From NCBI GenBank assembly GCA_035512595.1, contig DATKDU010000170.1, positions 1 to 25,155 of the forward strand: a stretch of DNA of 25,155 nt. The letters are read 5' to 3'. This stretch comes from DATKDU01 sp035512595. GTDB taxonomy: Bacteria; Planctomycetota; Planctomycetia; Pirellulales; Pirellulaceae. Under the pieces are notes generated by a model. That model made no database searches. It was not told the origin of the DNA and saw only the letters and a program-made list of their open reading frames with translations. This document shows, one piece after another, positions 17,152 through 24,810 of the stretch (position 1 is its first letter; each line of letters starts with the position of its first letter). The position numbers were made by a program, and so were the translations under genes.

Positions 17152-18258
17152 TCAGCCGCGCGAAGCCTTGAATTCTCGCATAAACTCCGCCAGCGCTTCG
17201 ACGCCCGCCAGCGGCATGGCATTGTAGATCGAGGCGCGAATGCCGCCGACGCTGCGATGTCCCTTGAGGCCGTCGAGGTTGCGCTCCTCCCCGAGCTTGA
17301 CGAATTCTTTCTCGAGTTGCTCGTTGGGAAGGCGGAAAGTGACGTTCATCAGCGACCGCACGGATTCCTGGGCATGGCCGCGGTAAAAACCGCCGCTGCC
17401 GTCGATCGCGTCGTACAACAGCCTGGCCTTCTGCTTATTGAGCGCGTGCATCTTGGCCAGGCCGCCGATCTCGTCCCGCAGCCACAGGCAGACCAGCCGC
17501 ATCAGGTAGATGGCGAACGTCGGTGGCGTGTTGTAGAGCGAATCTTCCTTGACGTGGTTGGCGTAGTTCAGGTAGCCAGGCAAGTTGTCCGCCCCGCGTT
17601 TCGCCAGGTCATCGCGGATGATCACGGCCGTGACCCCTGCCGGACCGGCGTTCTTCTGGGCACAGGCGTAGATCAGTCCGTACTTCTCGATCGGCAGCGG
17701 CCGGTGCAAAAAATCGCTCGATGCGTCGCAGACCAGCGGCACTTGGCCCGTTTCGATCTCGGACTGGAACTGCACGCCTTGAATCGTTTCGTTGGAGCAC
17801 AGGTAAACATACGGTGCGGTCGGGTTGAGCTTGAGGTCGCTCGCCGCGGGCAGCCGGTCGTAATTCGTGCTCTTGCCATCCCACGCGACGTTGACGGTTC
17901 CTTCGCGCTGCGCCTCGGCAACGGCGTACTTGCTCCACGAGCCAGTGACGAGGTAGTCCGCCGGTTGCGACTGGTAGCGGAGCAGGTTCATCGGCACCAT
18001 CGAGAACTGCAAGCGCGAGCCCCCTTGCAGGAAAATGATGTGGTAATTGGCTGGAATGCCGAGCAACTCGGTCAGCAGCCGCTTGGTATCGGCCAGGATG
18101 TCGAGAAACCCCTGCGAGCGGTGGCTCATCTCCAGAACGCTCATGCCGTAGCCCGGGAGCGAAACCAGCTCCCGCTGGGCTTGTTCCAGCACCGGCAGCG
18201 GCAGCACGGCCGGGCCGGGAGAGAAGTTGAAGACGCGGTCGGTGGCGACAGTGGGCAT
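17152..18258 (-). CDS. serC: Phosphoserine aminotransferase
   Basis: 368 residues, normal length. A PLP enzyme converting 3-phosphohydroxypyruvate and glutamate to phosphoserine and 2-oxoglutarate. N-terminal VFNFSPGPAVLP (9-20) is the family signature; MSVLEMSHRSQGF (39-51) binds substrate, VCDASSDFLHRP (176-187) carries the cofactor-binding Asp, and YACAQKNAGPAG (197-208) contains the Schiff-base lysine K202. ATG 18258 has AAGGA seven bases upstream; a six-codon longer alternative is less well placed. It lies directly before serA on the same strand, with only the 100-base repeat element between, so the two are probably co-transcribed. Confidence 0.97.
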   Translation of the reverse strand: MPTVATDRVFNFSPGPAVLPLPVLEQAQRELVSLPGYGMSVLEMSHRSQGFLDILADTKRLLTELLGIPANYHIIFLQGGSRLQFSMVPMNLLRYQSQPADYLVTGSWSKYAVAEAQREGTVNVAWDGKSTNYDRLPAASDLKLNPTAPYVYLCSNETIQGVQFQSEIETGQVPLVCDASSDFLHRPLPIEKYGLIYACAQKNAGPAGVTAVIIRDDLAKRGADNLPGYLNYANHVKEDSLYNTPPTFAIYLMRLVCLWLRDEIGGLAKMHALNKQKARLLYDAIDGSGGFYRGHAQESVRSLMNVTFRLPNEQLEKEFVKLGEERNLDGLKGHRSVGGIRASIYNAMPLAGVEALAEFMREFKASRG

Positions 18259-18326
18259 CGGTCGTCCTTGCGGCAAGCGGCAAACGGCTGATTTTATTGC
18301 GAATGGGTTTTTCTCGGTAGGGCCGG

Positions 18327-18392
18327 CCTGAAGCGCAAGCGAAGGACAGCTTGTTTCGCGACTGGAAGGCTTTCCTTCGCTTGCGCTTCAGG
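18327..18392. repeat. 20-base perfect inverted repeat between hisG and serC
   Basis: CCTGAAGCGCAAGCGAAGGA (18327-18346) is the exact reverse complement of 18373-18392, with a 26-base loop. A stem this long would form a strong RNA hairpin after hisG. No T-run follows, so it may be a dispersed repeat or an RNA processing/attenuation site rather than a classic terminator. Confidence 0.85.
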
Positions 18393-18400
18393 CTTATGGT

Positions 18401-19270
18401 TTACAGCCGGCAATTGGCGATCTGCGTCTCCAAAATCGCACTGGCGCCAAGCGCCTCAAGCTGTTCCATGACGGCAATCACCTTGCCGCTGGGGACCATG
18501 ACGCGGACAGCGCACCAGGCGGGGTCTTCGAGCGAGTTGATCGTGGGGCTGTTGTAGCCGGGGGTGATCTTCTCGGCGTCCGCCAGCTTGGTGCGGGGAA
18601 TGTTGTATTCCAGCAGCGACCAACTGCGGGCGATGACGACCCCTTGCAGCCGCCGCACGACGCGCTCCGCCAGTTCGGAATGCCGCTGCTGGCGGTTCTG
18701 AATGACGATCGTCTCGTACTTGCCGATGTCGGCCATAACGCGGAGCCGATTGGCCGCCAGCGTGCTGCCAGTCTCGACCAGATCAACGATGGCATCGGCC
18801 ACGCCGAGCGTCGTCATGATTTCGACGGAGCCGCCCAACGTAACGAGGTGAACCTCCGCCTTATGTTCCGCCAGGTATTTCTGCGTGACATTCGGAAAGC
18901 TCGTCGCCACGCGCTTGCCGTTCAGGTCGCCCGGCGTCTTCACCGGCGAATCTTCCGGCACGCACAGTGCCAGCCGACACTTGCCCACTCCCAAATCGAG
19001 TCGGCGGAGCAGATCGACGCCGGCCTCAGCCACCAGGTCGCTGCCGCTGATTCCCATGTCGATTGCGCCTTCGGCACAGAGGATCGGAATGTCCTCGGTC
19101 CGCAGGAACGTAATGTCGATCGGCATTTCGCCGACGCGGGCAAACAGGCTCCGCTCCTGGCGGCGGAAGTGCAGCCCGGCCTGGTTCAGAAGGTCGGAGG
19201 CAATTTCACTGAGGCGGCCTTTGCTGGGAATGCCGATGCGTAGATTCGACATAGTTTGCTGAGAAGACAT
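18401..19270 (-). CDS. hisG: ATP phosphoribosyltransferase, long form
   Basis: 289 residues, the long HisG type that has its own C-terminal regulatory domain and needs no HisZ. It joins ATP and PRPP in the first step of histidine synthesis. Visible motifs: RIGIPSKGRLSE near the start, DITFLRTEDIPILCAEGAIDMGISGSDL (about 52-79), and the phosphate-binding segment VADAIVDLVETGSTLAANRL (about 157-176). The C-terminal ACT-like domain (about 215-285, LEDPAWCAVRVMVPSGKV) normally binds histidine for feedback. Two starts are possible: ATG 19270, with a purine-rich GAGAG upstream, or ATG 19252, which gives the canonical MSNLRIG beginning. hisE lies upstream on the same strand, with one unknown gene between. 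Confidence 0.95.
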   Translation of the reverse strand: MSSQQTMSNLRIGIPSKGRLSEIASDLLNQAGLHFRRQERSLFARVGEMPIDITFLRTEDIPILCAEGAIDMGISGSDLVAEAGVDLLRRLDLGVGKCRLALCVPEDSPVKTPGDLNGKRVATSFPNVTQKYLAEHKAEVHLVTLGGSVEIMTTLGVADAIVDLVETGSTLAANRLRVMADIGKYETIVIQNRQQRHSELAERVVRRLQGVVIARSWSLLEYNIPRTKLADAEKITPGYNSPTINSLEDPAWCAVRVMVPSGKVIAVMEQLEALGASAILETQIANCRL

Positions 19271-19311
19271 ATTAGTCGCGACTCTCGTTCTCTCTGCTCA
19301 AATCTTGGACA

Positions 19312-19821
19312 CTAGCGCGGAGTTGTTGGTACAGTGATGCTTATGATTTCGCGCCACGGTCGCTGCTCGTCAAATGATCGGCGTATTTCGAGATACGTTC
19401 GTCGATCCCCAGTGACCCCTGTGAGAACGAGCGGCTCATCCCCTTTCCAGTTCCACTTCTTAAGCTTGTCGGCATCAAGGCTTAAGTGACTACACGCACC
19501 GCGAGCCGTTGCGAGGGAATCGTCCAGAGTTTGGGGAACACCGTTCAAGCCTAGAGCGACGCGCGCCTCATTTACCCTCGCTAATGTGAGCAATTCACAC
19601 AAGAACTGGCAACGTTTTCGCTTACTGCCAATTAGCCCAACACAGATTTTTCCCTCAATCGATCCTACGAGAGTCCGATCGTCGGGTGGCGCGAGACTTA
19701 AAGCGGGGAGTATGACCTTTTCAATGCTGACTGCAAGGTGGTCGGCGTCTAGTTCAAGGGTTTTTTGGCCATCGTCCGCGCCCAACATTACGCCCAAGCA
19801 CAGGACTAAGGTTGTTGCCAT
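19312..19821 (-). CDS. Unknown protein with a likely signal peptide, between hisE and hisG
   Basis: 169 residues with no family I recognise. The N-terminus MATTLVLCLGVMLGADD is short and hydrophobic and could be a signal peptide. The mature part has four cysteines (in KICVGLI, KRCQFLCEL and GACSHLSL) and a C-terminal strand-rich segment (LVLTGVTGDRRTYLEIRRSF). Base composition is visibly more AT-rich and codon use less GC3-biased than in hisE, hisG or serC. The start is 26 bases after the hisE stop, so it would be transcribed with hisE and hisG. The function cannot be read from this. Intact reading frame and spacing argue it is real; it could be a recent insertion into a histidine operon. Confidence 0.6.
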   Translation of the reverse strand: MATTLVLCLGVMLGADDGQKTLELDADHLAVSIEKVILPALSLAPPDDRTLVGSIEGKICVGLIGSKRKRCQFLCELLTLARVNEARVALGLNGVPQTLDDSLATARGACSHLSLDADKLKKWNWKGDEPLVLTGVTGDRRTYLEIRRSFDEQRPWREIISITVPTTPR

Positions 19822-19847
19822 TGTCGTTCCGCATTAATCAACCGGAG

Positions 19848-20201
19848 CTATTTCTGGACTCGAGCCTCTTTCTCATCAATCCCGCTGATCCCGAATCGCC
19901 GGGCAAGTTCCGCCTCCAGTTCCGAAAGGCGGATATCGTGATGCCCCAGCAGGACGAACAAGTGGTACACCAGGTCGGCCGCTTCGTAGATCATATGAGC
20001 CCGCCCCTGGTCTCCCGGTTCGCTGGCCGCTTCGACCAGTTCGGCCGCTTCTTCCACGATTTTGGCCCCAATTTTGGCGTCTCCCCCCTGGAAAAGGCTC
20101 GTGGTGTACGACTTGGCCGGGGGATTGGCTTTACGGTCCTCGATGACCGCCATCAATCGGGCAAAAACGGTGTTTGGCGTCCCTGATGGCTCGGTAGTCA
20201 T
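19848..20201 (-). CDS. hisE: Phosphoribosyl-ATP pyrophosphatase
   Basis: 117 residues, a MazG-like helical pyrophosphohydrolase that converts PR-ATP to PR-AMP, step two of histidine synthesis. The metal-binding motifs are KIVEEAAELVEA (about 48-59) and YEAADLVYHLFVLL (about 72-85), with the acidic ExxE and ExxD clusters intact. It is a free-standing HisE, not the HisIE fusion, and hisI is not in the window. The start ATG lacks a strong ribosome site. A promoter candidate lies 85-112 bases upstream (20285-20313), so this gene probably leads the hisE-unknown-hisG unit. It is divergent from miaA. Confidence 0.95.
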   Translation of the reverse strand: MTTEPSGTPNTVFARLMAVIEDRKANPPAKSYTTSLFQGGDAKIGAKIVEEAAELVEAASEPGDQGRAHMIYEAADLVYHLFVLLGHHDIRLSELEAELARRFGISGIDEKEARVQK

Positions 20202-20284
20202 GGAGCGTAGTCGTGGCCCGCCCGTTGTCCGCCCTGCGGATTTGCGGGTCGGATGGATAGGATGGGTGTAACCGACGGACTTCC

Positions 20285-20313
20285 AGTATCGTAGCCCCCC
20301 TTGATTCTGACAA
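20285..20313 (-). promoter_or_regulatory. Sigma70-type promoter of the hisE-led operon
   Basis: On the minus strand TTGTCA (20313-20308), 17 bases, GATACT (20290-20285). Matches are 5 of 6 and 4 of 6. It ends just before the divergent miaA start, so transcription of the two genes may interfere. Confidence 0.5.
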
Positions 20314-20326
20314 CCGCATCACGGAA

Positions 20327-21316
20327 ATGGACTCTCCCGACGAGCCGATCGAACCGCTGCCGCCGGCGCTCGACTGTTGGTATCTGACCGGCCCGACTGC
20401 GGCGGGCAAGACGGCGGTCGGCCTCGAATTGGCCGAGCGAATCGGAGCGGAGATCGTGTCTCTCGACTCGATGGCCGTGTATCAGGGGATGGATATTGGG
20501 ACTGCGAAGCCGAATGCCGCGGACCGGGCGCGAGTGCCGCACCATCTCTTGGACCTCGTTCCTCCGAGCGAGGATTTCAGTCTCAGCGAGTACCTCGACG
20601 CGGCCCATGCGGCCATTGCGGACATCCGCGGCCGGGGGAAGGAAGTGCTGTTCGTCGGCGGCACGCCACTGTATCTCAAGTCGCTGCTGCGGGGCGTTTA
20701 TCAGGGGCCGCCGGCCGACTGGGAGTTCCGCCGGCAGATCGAGGAGGAGTTGACGCACGTGGGAATCGAGGCGCTCCATCAGCGGCTGGCGATCCTCGAT
20801 CCGCTGCTGGCCACCAAACTGCATCCCAACGACAAGCGGCGGATCGTTCGGGCCCTGGAAGTCTTCCGCTCCACGGGGGAACCGCTGAGCCACCAGCAGA
20901 CGCAATTCGATGAAGGCCGCCTTTCCGCCAGGTGCAAGGTCTTTTCATTGGCGTGGCAGCGGAGGGAGCTGCATCAGCGGATCGAAGCGCGGGGCGAATC
21001 GATGTTCGCGGCCGGCCTGGTCGATGAGGTTCGTGAGCTGCGCGCCAAGTTTGGGCAGCTCAGCCGCACGGCCAGCCAGGCGGTCGGCTACCGGGAAGTG
21101 ATGGAATACCTGGATGGTGGGGCCGCAGCATCCAAAAACGCCTTGGCCGAATGCCAGGAGCGGGTCAAAGCCCGCACGCGGCAATTCGCCCGGCGGCAGG
21201 AAACGTGGTATCGGTCGCTGTCGGAAATCACCTCGATTCCGCTGACCGGCGAGTTGTACCCCACGGCAGTTGCCGAGCAGATCTGCCGGCTCGCGCGTGA
21301 TCGGTGCCAGGCTTAA
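20327..21316 (+). CDS. miaA: tRNA dimethylallyltransferase
   Basis: 329 residues, typical length. It transfers a dimethylallyl group to A37 of tRNAs that read codons starting with U. The P-loop GPTAAGKT is at 22-29; DSMAVYQGMDIGTAKP (47-62) is the substrate motif, usually DSxQVYRGMDIGTAKP, here with Ala for Gln and Gln for Arg. VPHHLLDLVPPSEDFS and LFVGGTPLYLKSLL (usually GGTGLY) follow, and the tRNA-binding insert runs to RVKARTRQFARRQETWYR near the C-terminus. The substitutions are conservative in position and may be lineage-typical. The ATG at 20327 has only weak GGAA upstream. It converges on a DUF4142 gene across a terminator. Confidence 0.96.
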   Translation: MDSPDEPIEPLPPALDCWYLTGPTAAGKTAVGLELAERIGAEIVSLDSMAVYQGMDIGTAKPNAADRARVPHHLLDLVPPSEDFSLSEYLDAAHAAIADIRGRGKEVLFVGGTPLYLKSLLRGVYQGPPADWEFRRQIEEELTHVGIEALHQRLAILDPLLATKLHPNDKRRIVRALEVFRSTGEPLSHQQTQFDEGRLSARCKVFSLAWQRRELHQRIEARGESMFAAGLVDEVRELRAKFGQLSRTASQAVGYREVMEYLDGGAAASKNALAECQERVKARTRQFARRQETWYRSLSEITSIPLTGELYPTAVAEQICRLARDRCQA

Positions 21317-21334
21317 GCAGCCACGCGCAACGAA

Positions 21335-21363
21335 AACGGGCCGGAGGATTTCTCTGGCCCGTT
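21335..21363. terminator. Bidirectional rho-independent-like terminator
   Basis: Stem AACGGGCC (21335-21342) / GGCCCGTT (21356-21363), extendable inward by GGAG/CTCT with one G-U pair. On the minus strand the stem is followed by TTCGTT, on the plus strand by GTTCGATTT. It lies between the convergent miaA and DUF4142 genes. Confidence 0.6.
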
Positions 21364-21390
21364 GTTCGATTTGCCAACAGCAGCTATCGC

Positions 21391-22371
21391 TTACTCGTCC
21401 TCTTTGGGAACGCCCCGCGGCGTTGTGGACGGGTTTGTCGAGGGGGTCGTGGTCTTCCCCGGCTGGCGCGACAGCCGCGGCTCTCCTTCGCCCCCCTTGA
21501 GCTGCTCCTTGATCTGCTTGGCCTCGCGGAGATGGCTTTGGGCCATTTGCAGCGACTTGTCGATCTCACTTCGCAGCGTGGGCGAAGCATGATTCTTGAG
21601 GACGGTCAGCTCATCGATGGTCTTGAGGTGTACCATGACTTCGTGGGCCATGTAGGCTTTGTCGAAGTCAGGGCCTCGGATCTCGCCAAACTCCTTCTTG
21701 AGCGTGCTCAGGCACTTGTCGGCAATCTGCTGATGGATGCTGATCCAATCGAGCTGCCCGCGGGCTGCACCACCGGCGCGGACGGCGACGCCCGGCTGAC
21801 CGCCGGGCTGCACGTCAATCTCTACGCCCTTGCTGGCAGCATCGCGAACGGCTTCGCGCCGATCCTGGCGGTCCTCGCGGCGCGCTTCGGCCGGCGCGTC
21901 AGCAGCGGGCTCCGCGCGATCGCCTTTTTCGGTCCGACCGCCCGGACGAGTGGCTCCCGGCGCGGGCGTGCGCCCTGAGGCCGCGCGATCGCCGGCCTCA
22001 TGTGCATGGGACGAGATCAGGTTACCGGCCGCCTCACGCATTTTCTCGCAGCCGGGGCTGTGGTCGCTCACCATCTTTTCCGCAAACTGCTTGGCCTCCG
22101 GATGCGTGAGCTTGCTCTGAGCAAACTCCGCAATCTGGATGTGATTGTTGCAGCCTATGTAGATACAAGCCGCAATCTGTTGATCGCTGGAAGCCATGGC
22201 CCCGCGCTGGCCTTCGCCGCCGGGCAGCGGGCGTTCGCCGCGCTGGGGTTGTGCAGCAGCGCCGCCGGGACGGACCGGAGCGTCGGGCCGTTCTTCGGAA
22301 ACGTTTTGCGACATGGCGACGCCGACGAGGCACCCGCTGAGCACGACCGACCATCCAAAAACGTTGCGCAT
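21391..22371 (-). CDS. DUF4142-like exported protein with a long low-complexity insertion
   Basis: 326 residues. The N-terminus has a signal with a lipobox-like LSGC (11-14), so it may be a lipoprotein; cleavage after GVAMS is the alternative. Residues about 60-115 (DQQIAACIYIGCNNHIQIAEFAQSKL, AKQFAEKMVSDHSPGCEKM) and about 205-290 (GQLDWISIHQQIADKCLSTLKKEF, MAHEVMVHLKTIDEL) look like the two helical halves of a DUF4142 ferritin-like bundle. Between them lie about 85 residues rich in Ala, Arg, Gly, Pro and Asp, and a Pro/Thr-rich tail ends the protein. Function unknown. A strong AGGAGGAG site precedes ATG 22371. Confidence 0.85.
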   Translation of the reverse strand: MRNVFGWSVVLSGCLVGVAMSQNVSEERPDAPVRPGGAAAQPQRGERPLPGGEGQRGAMASSDQQIAACIYIGCNNHIQIAEFAQSKLTHPEAKQFAEKMVSDHSPGCEKMREAAGNLISSHAHEAGDRAASGRTPAPGATRPGGRTEKGDRAEPAADAPAEARREDRQDRREAVRDAASKGVEIDVQPGGQPGVAVRAGGAARGQLDWISIHQQIADKCLSTLKKEFGEIRGPDFDKAYMAHEVMVHLKTIDELTVLKNHASPTLRSEIDKSLQMAQSHLREAKQIKEQLKGGEGEPRLSRQPGKTTTPSTNPSTTPRGVPKEDE

Positions 22372-22665
22372 AGCGACTCTCCTCCTGAAGCTTGGGAAAC
22401 GGGAAAAACTGGATTGACTGGGTTATCCCGGCAGGATGCACTCGCCGCCCGTGCGAGTCATGCGGACGATCACCGAGAAAGCGGCCGGGGTGTAGAACAG
22501 ATGCACGGGAAGTCGCGCAACGCCGCACTTTTGGTGCCGAGGGAGGAGGTGCGCGATTCTAGCGGAATCGCGACATGAGAGTGGCAGCTCTTTGCCAAGT
22601 CTGTCACGAATCGCGGACAAGATGTCCACCCGCCAGAGCGTTCATGAGGAGGCTAGCGTCTTCAG
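22372..22665. other. Intergenic region between the DUF4142 and PilZ genes
   Basis: 294 bases without a supported gene. It carries the ribosome site of the DUF4142 gene (AGGAGGAG) and a small hairpin CTCGC/GCGAG near 22440-22456. No clear promoter or terminator was seen. Confidence 0.5.
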
Positions 22666-23109
22666 TCACGGCAGACGCTGCTGCGAAAGAAACTGCCGGA
22701 TCAAGTTCTGGGACAGTGCGGCGTCGAGGCGCACGCCGATTTCGTAGCAGTGGGGCTGAAGCCGCCGCGCTCGTGCGACTTCGCCGGTGAACTGCGACTC
22801 GGGCAATAACAGCCGCACGCGTTCCCCAGGCCAAAGCTGCTGGTCGAAGAGGAACCGCATGCCGCGCAGGGACGCGTCGCAGACGATCACCCGGCCGCGA
22901 ATGTCCCCGCGCGGAAATGCGGGCAACGTGCTGGAGACGTCGGCCGCCCCCTTCAGCATCAGGGGAATCCGCGGGGACTGGCGCTGGTCGAATTGGCAAT
23001 GGCGCTCGGCGACGGAGAGCGCCCGCAGCAACGTGGCGGGTACTTGCAGCCGATTGGGGGCGGCGTCAATCAGCTCGCCGAACGAGGGGTGGCAATCGTG
23101 ATCCAGCAC
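22666..23109 (-). CDS. PilZ-domain cyclic-di-GMP-binding protein
   Basis: 147 residues from a GTG start. The cyclic-di-GMP signature is complete: RxxxR at R43-R47 (RQSPR) and DxSxxG at D78-G83 (DASLRG), followed by the PilZ beta-barrel strands (GERVRLLLP, HCYEIGVRL). A short N-terminal extension (1-40) has no recognised domain. GTG 23109 was chosen because AGGAG lies eight bases upstream; the frame is open further upstream but overlaps the previous gene. The start lies inside the end of the HD-GYP gene (40-base overlap in another frame), which implies translational coupling. The protein probably reports the ligand that its partner degrades; its output target is unknown. Confidence 0.85.
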   Translation of the reverse strand: MLDHDCHPSFGELIDAAPNRLQVPATLLRALSVAERHCQFDQRQSPRIPLMLKGAADVSSTLPAFPRGDIRGRVIVCDASLRGMRFLFDQQLWPGERVRLLLPESQFTGEVARARRLQPHCYEIGVRLDAALSQNLIRQFLSQQRLP

Positions 23110-24029
23110 GAGAACATCTCCTGGTCGAATTGCTTGTCGCCATTTTTGGACATCACGGAAAGGGCGGTCGTCGGCGTCAGCGGCTGGCGATAAGGGCGCA
23201 GACTCGTAAGGGCCTCGTAGACATCCACGACGGCACACAGCCGGGCCCACGGGTGAATTTCATCCCCGACAGCGCCGACGGGATACCCACTGCCGTCGAT
23301 CCGCTCGTGATGCTGGTAGGCCATCAGCAGTTGCCCCTGCGAGAGCTCGGGGCGTTTGGACAGCTTGCGAAAGCCGGTGGTGGGGTGCTTGCGGATCTGG
23401 CGGCGCTCCAGTTCGGTAAGGGGGCCTTCCTTCATCAGGATCCGCTCGTCGATGTCGATCTTGCCGACGTCGTGCAATAGCGCACCAATGGCAATCTGAA
23501 TCAGGTCGGATTGCGAGAATTCCAGCATCGCGCCCAGCAGCACGGCGTAGTAGCAGACGTTGGCGGAGTGCGTGAAGGTCGTGTAGTCATGGTGCAGCAC
23601 GCGGACCACATCCTGAAAGACGACTGGCTCGCTGGTCAGCAGTTCGGCCGCCCGCTGCCCCAGCTCGCGGGCGCTATCGACGATCGATTCGGTCCGGCCG
23701 CCGGCAAACGACTCATTGAGCACGTCGCGAACGACCTCGTTGAGCATCGCGGCGCGGGCCCTCATCGGCTGGGCTGGGTCGCGCAGCCAGCCGTCGAGGT
23801 GCTGCCGGAGGAACTGCTGGTAGGCCCGTCGCTCATCGTGGCGAATGTAAAGCCGCGTCACGCCGGAATCTTCCAGACGCCCCAGATCGGCCTGCTTGAC
23901 CCTTAGCGTGCGGGCGCAGTAGAGGATCGGCTCGTCGCAGCCTGGCGGGCGGATGTAGAGATCCACGCTCAATCCGTCGGTCGGATAGAGCGTGGCGACG
24001 CTGACCGGTATGAAGCCAAACGTGTTCAT
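23070..24029 (-). CDS. HD-GYP cyclic-di-GMP phosphodiesterase
   Basis: 319 residues. The HD-GYP domain (about 145-305) has the metal-binding H154, H186-D187 in LLHDVGK, HH at 240-241 and the GYP triplet at 248-250 within HHERIDGSGYP, then DVYEALTSLRPYR. All signature residues for hydrolysis are present. The N-terminal 80 residues (FIPVSVATLYPTDGLSVDLYI, then VTRLYIRHDE) form the small domain often found before HD-GYP; there is no receiver or membrane segment. ATG 24029 was chosen because that domain starts there; the frame is open 62 codons further up with no domain. A poor promoter candidate, TTGACT-N15-TAGATT on the minus strand, lies at 24118-24092. The last 40 bases overlap the PilZ gene. 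Confidence 0.94.
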   Translation of the reverse strand: MNTFGFIPVSVATLYPTDGLSVDLYIRPPGCDEPILYCARTLRVKQADLGRLEDSGVTRLYIRHDERRAYQQFLRQHLDGWLRDPAQPMRARAAMLNEVVRDVLNESFAGGRTESIVDSARELGQRAAELLTSEPVVFQDVVRVLHHDYTTFTHSANVCYYAVLLGAMLEFSQSDLIQIAIGALLHDVGKIDIDERILMKEGPLTELERRQIRKHPTTGFRKLSKRPELSQGQLLMAYQHHERIDGSGYPVGAVGDEIHPWARLCAVVDVYEALTSLRPYRQPLTPTTALSVMSKNGDKQFDQEMFSCWITIATPRSAS

Positions 24030-24486
24030 GGGATTACGCCACCGTAGCCCGCTGCGTAGGTTGAGACGAGCGGCTGTCACGAACCCGTCCAAATCTAGGT
24101 TGCGGTATGCACAGTCAAGGCAAATCGCAGTACACTCAAGGCCGCTTCCTGGCTCGAGATCGACGCGGATGACCGCTACGTGCCGGCGGTGACGATGATG
24201 CGGATTGCACCACAATCTTGTTCGCGTGTGCGATGGTGGTCGGCTTCGCGATGGTCCGGAGTGCGTTGGGCGTTCCGTACTCGTGGCTGGTGCGGCCGCG
24301 GTTTTTGGCCAGATGGATGATGTCTGGGGCTCTTTGTCGTCGTGCTGGCGATCATGCTGGCCGGCGGTTTTTTCGCTATCCGGCGGATGCTCTAGCGAAG
24401 CGCAAAAAAAAAACGCGGGAGCGCCCGCAGCCGAAAGCCGGGGTATCCCGCGTCCATAGTGGAGCTGATTTTGGATGACTGAGCCG
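24030..24486. other. Intergenic region with a possible broken membrane-peptide remnant
   Basis: 457 bases. On the plus strand 24321-24395 encodes a single transmembrane-like helix LGLFVVVLAIMLAGGFFAIRRML followed by TAG, but a TGA sits directly before it and no start codon precedes it, so it may be the frameshifted end of a small gene. The other frames here are not convincing. The terminator of the downstream lipoprotein gene is at 24404-24452. Confidence 0.4.
24404..24452 (-). terminator. Rho-independent terminator of the small lipoprotein gene
   Basis: On the minus strand CGCGGGA (24452-24446) pairs with TCCCGCG (24420-24414), with an inner GC-rich hairpin, followed by ten T residues (24413-24404). 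It lies 35 bases after the stop of the gene at 24487-24810. Confidence 0.85.
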
Positions 24487-24810
24487 TTAGGGGTTATCGG
24501 GCGTGTCTTCTGTGGCGTCCGCCTTGCGCTCCCCTTCCTTCTCGATCAAATCGGCTTGCCGCTCGCCGGCCGCTTCGATCTGGTCGGCGGTTCGCTCGGC
24601 AGGATCGCTGACCGCATTGCCAAACGCATCGCGGCCGGTTTGATCGCGAACTCTTTCCGCTTGTTCCTCCGTGGTGTCACGGACCTGATCGGCCTGGGTC
24701 TGTGTTTGGTCGCGAATGGAATCGGCAGCCCGATCGGCCGGCCCTTCGTCGCAACCGGTGACATACAACAACCCCCCGAGGATTGCTGCGAAGATGGTAA
24801 ATCTGGTCAT
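24487..24810 (-). CDS. Small lipoprotein with repetitive charged helix
   Basis: 107 residues. The signal sequence MTRFTIFAAILGGLLYVTGC ends in a lipobox VTGC with C20 as the lipidated cysteine. The mature part is very hydrophilic and repetitive, with recurring (A)D-x-x-R-D-x-T and E-x-x-A-D-x-I patterns (DSIRDQT, DQVRDTT, ERVRDQT, DQIEAAGERQADLIEKEGERKAD), suggesting a long amphipathic or coiled helix like LEA or murein-lipoprotein-type proteins. No known domain or activity. The start has GAAAGGG about 12 bases upstream, and a strong terminator follows, so it is a single-gene unit. Envelope location is inferred from the lipobox. Confidence 0.85.
   Translation of the reverse strand: MTRFTIFAAILGGLLYVTGCDEGPADRAADSIRDQTQTQADQVRDTTEEQAERVRDQTGRDAFGNAVSDPAERTADQIEAAGERQADLIEKEGERKADATEDTPDNP

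Noticed and set aside
15594..18291. Two long plus-strand frames opposite serA and serC
   Set aside because: Both mirror confidently identified biosynthetic genes and have no recognisable domains.
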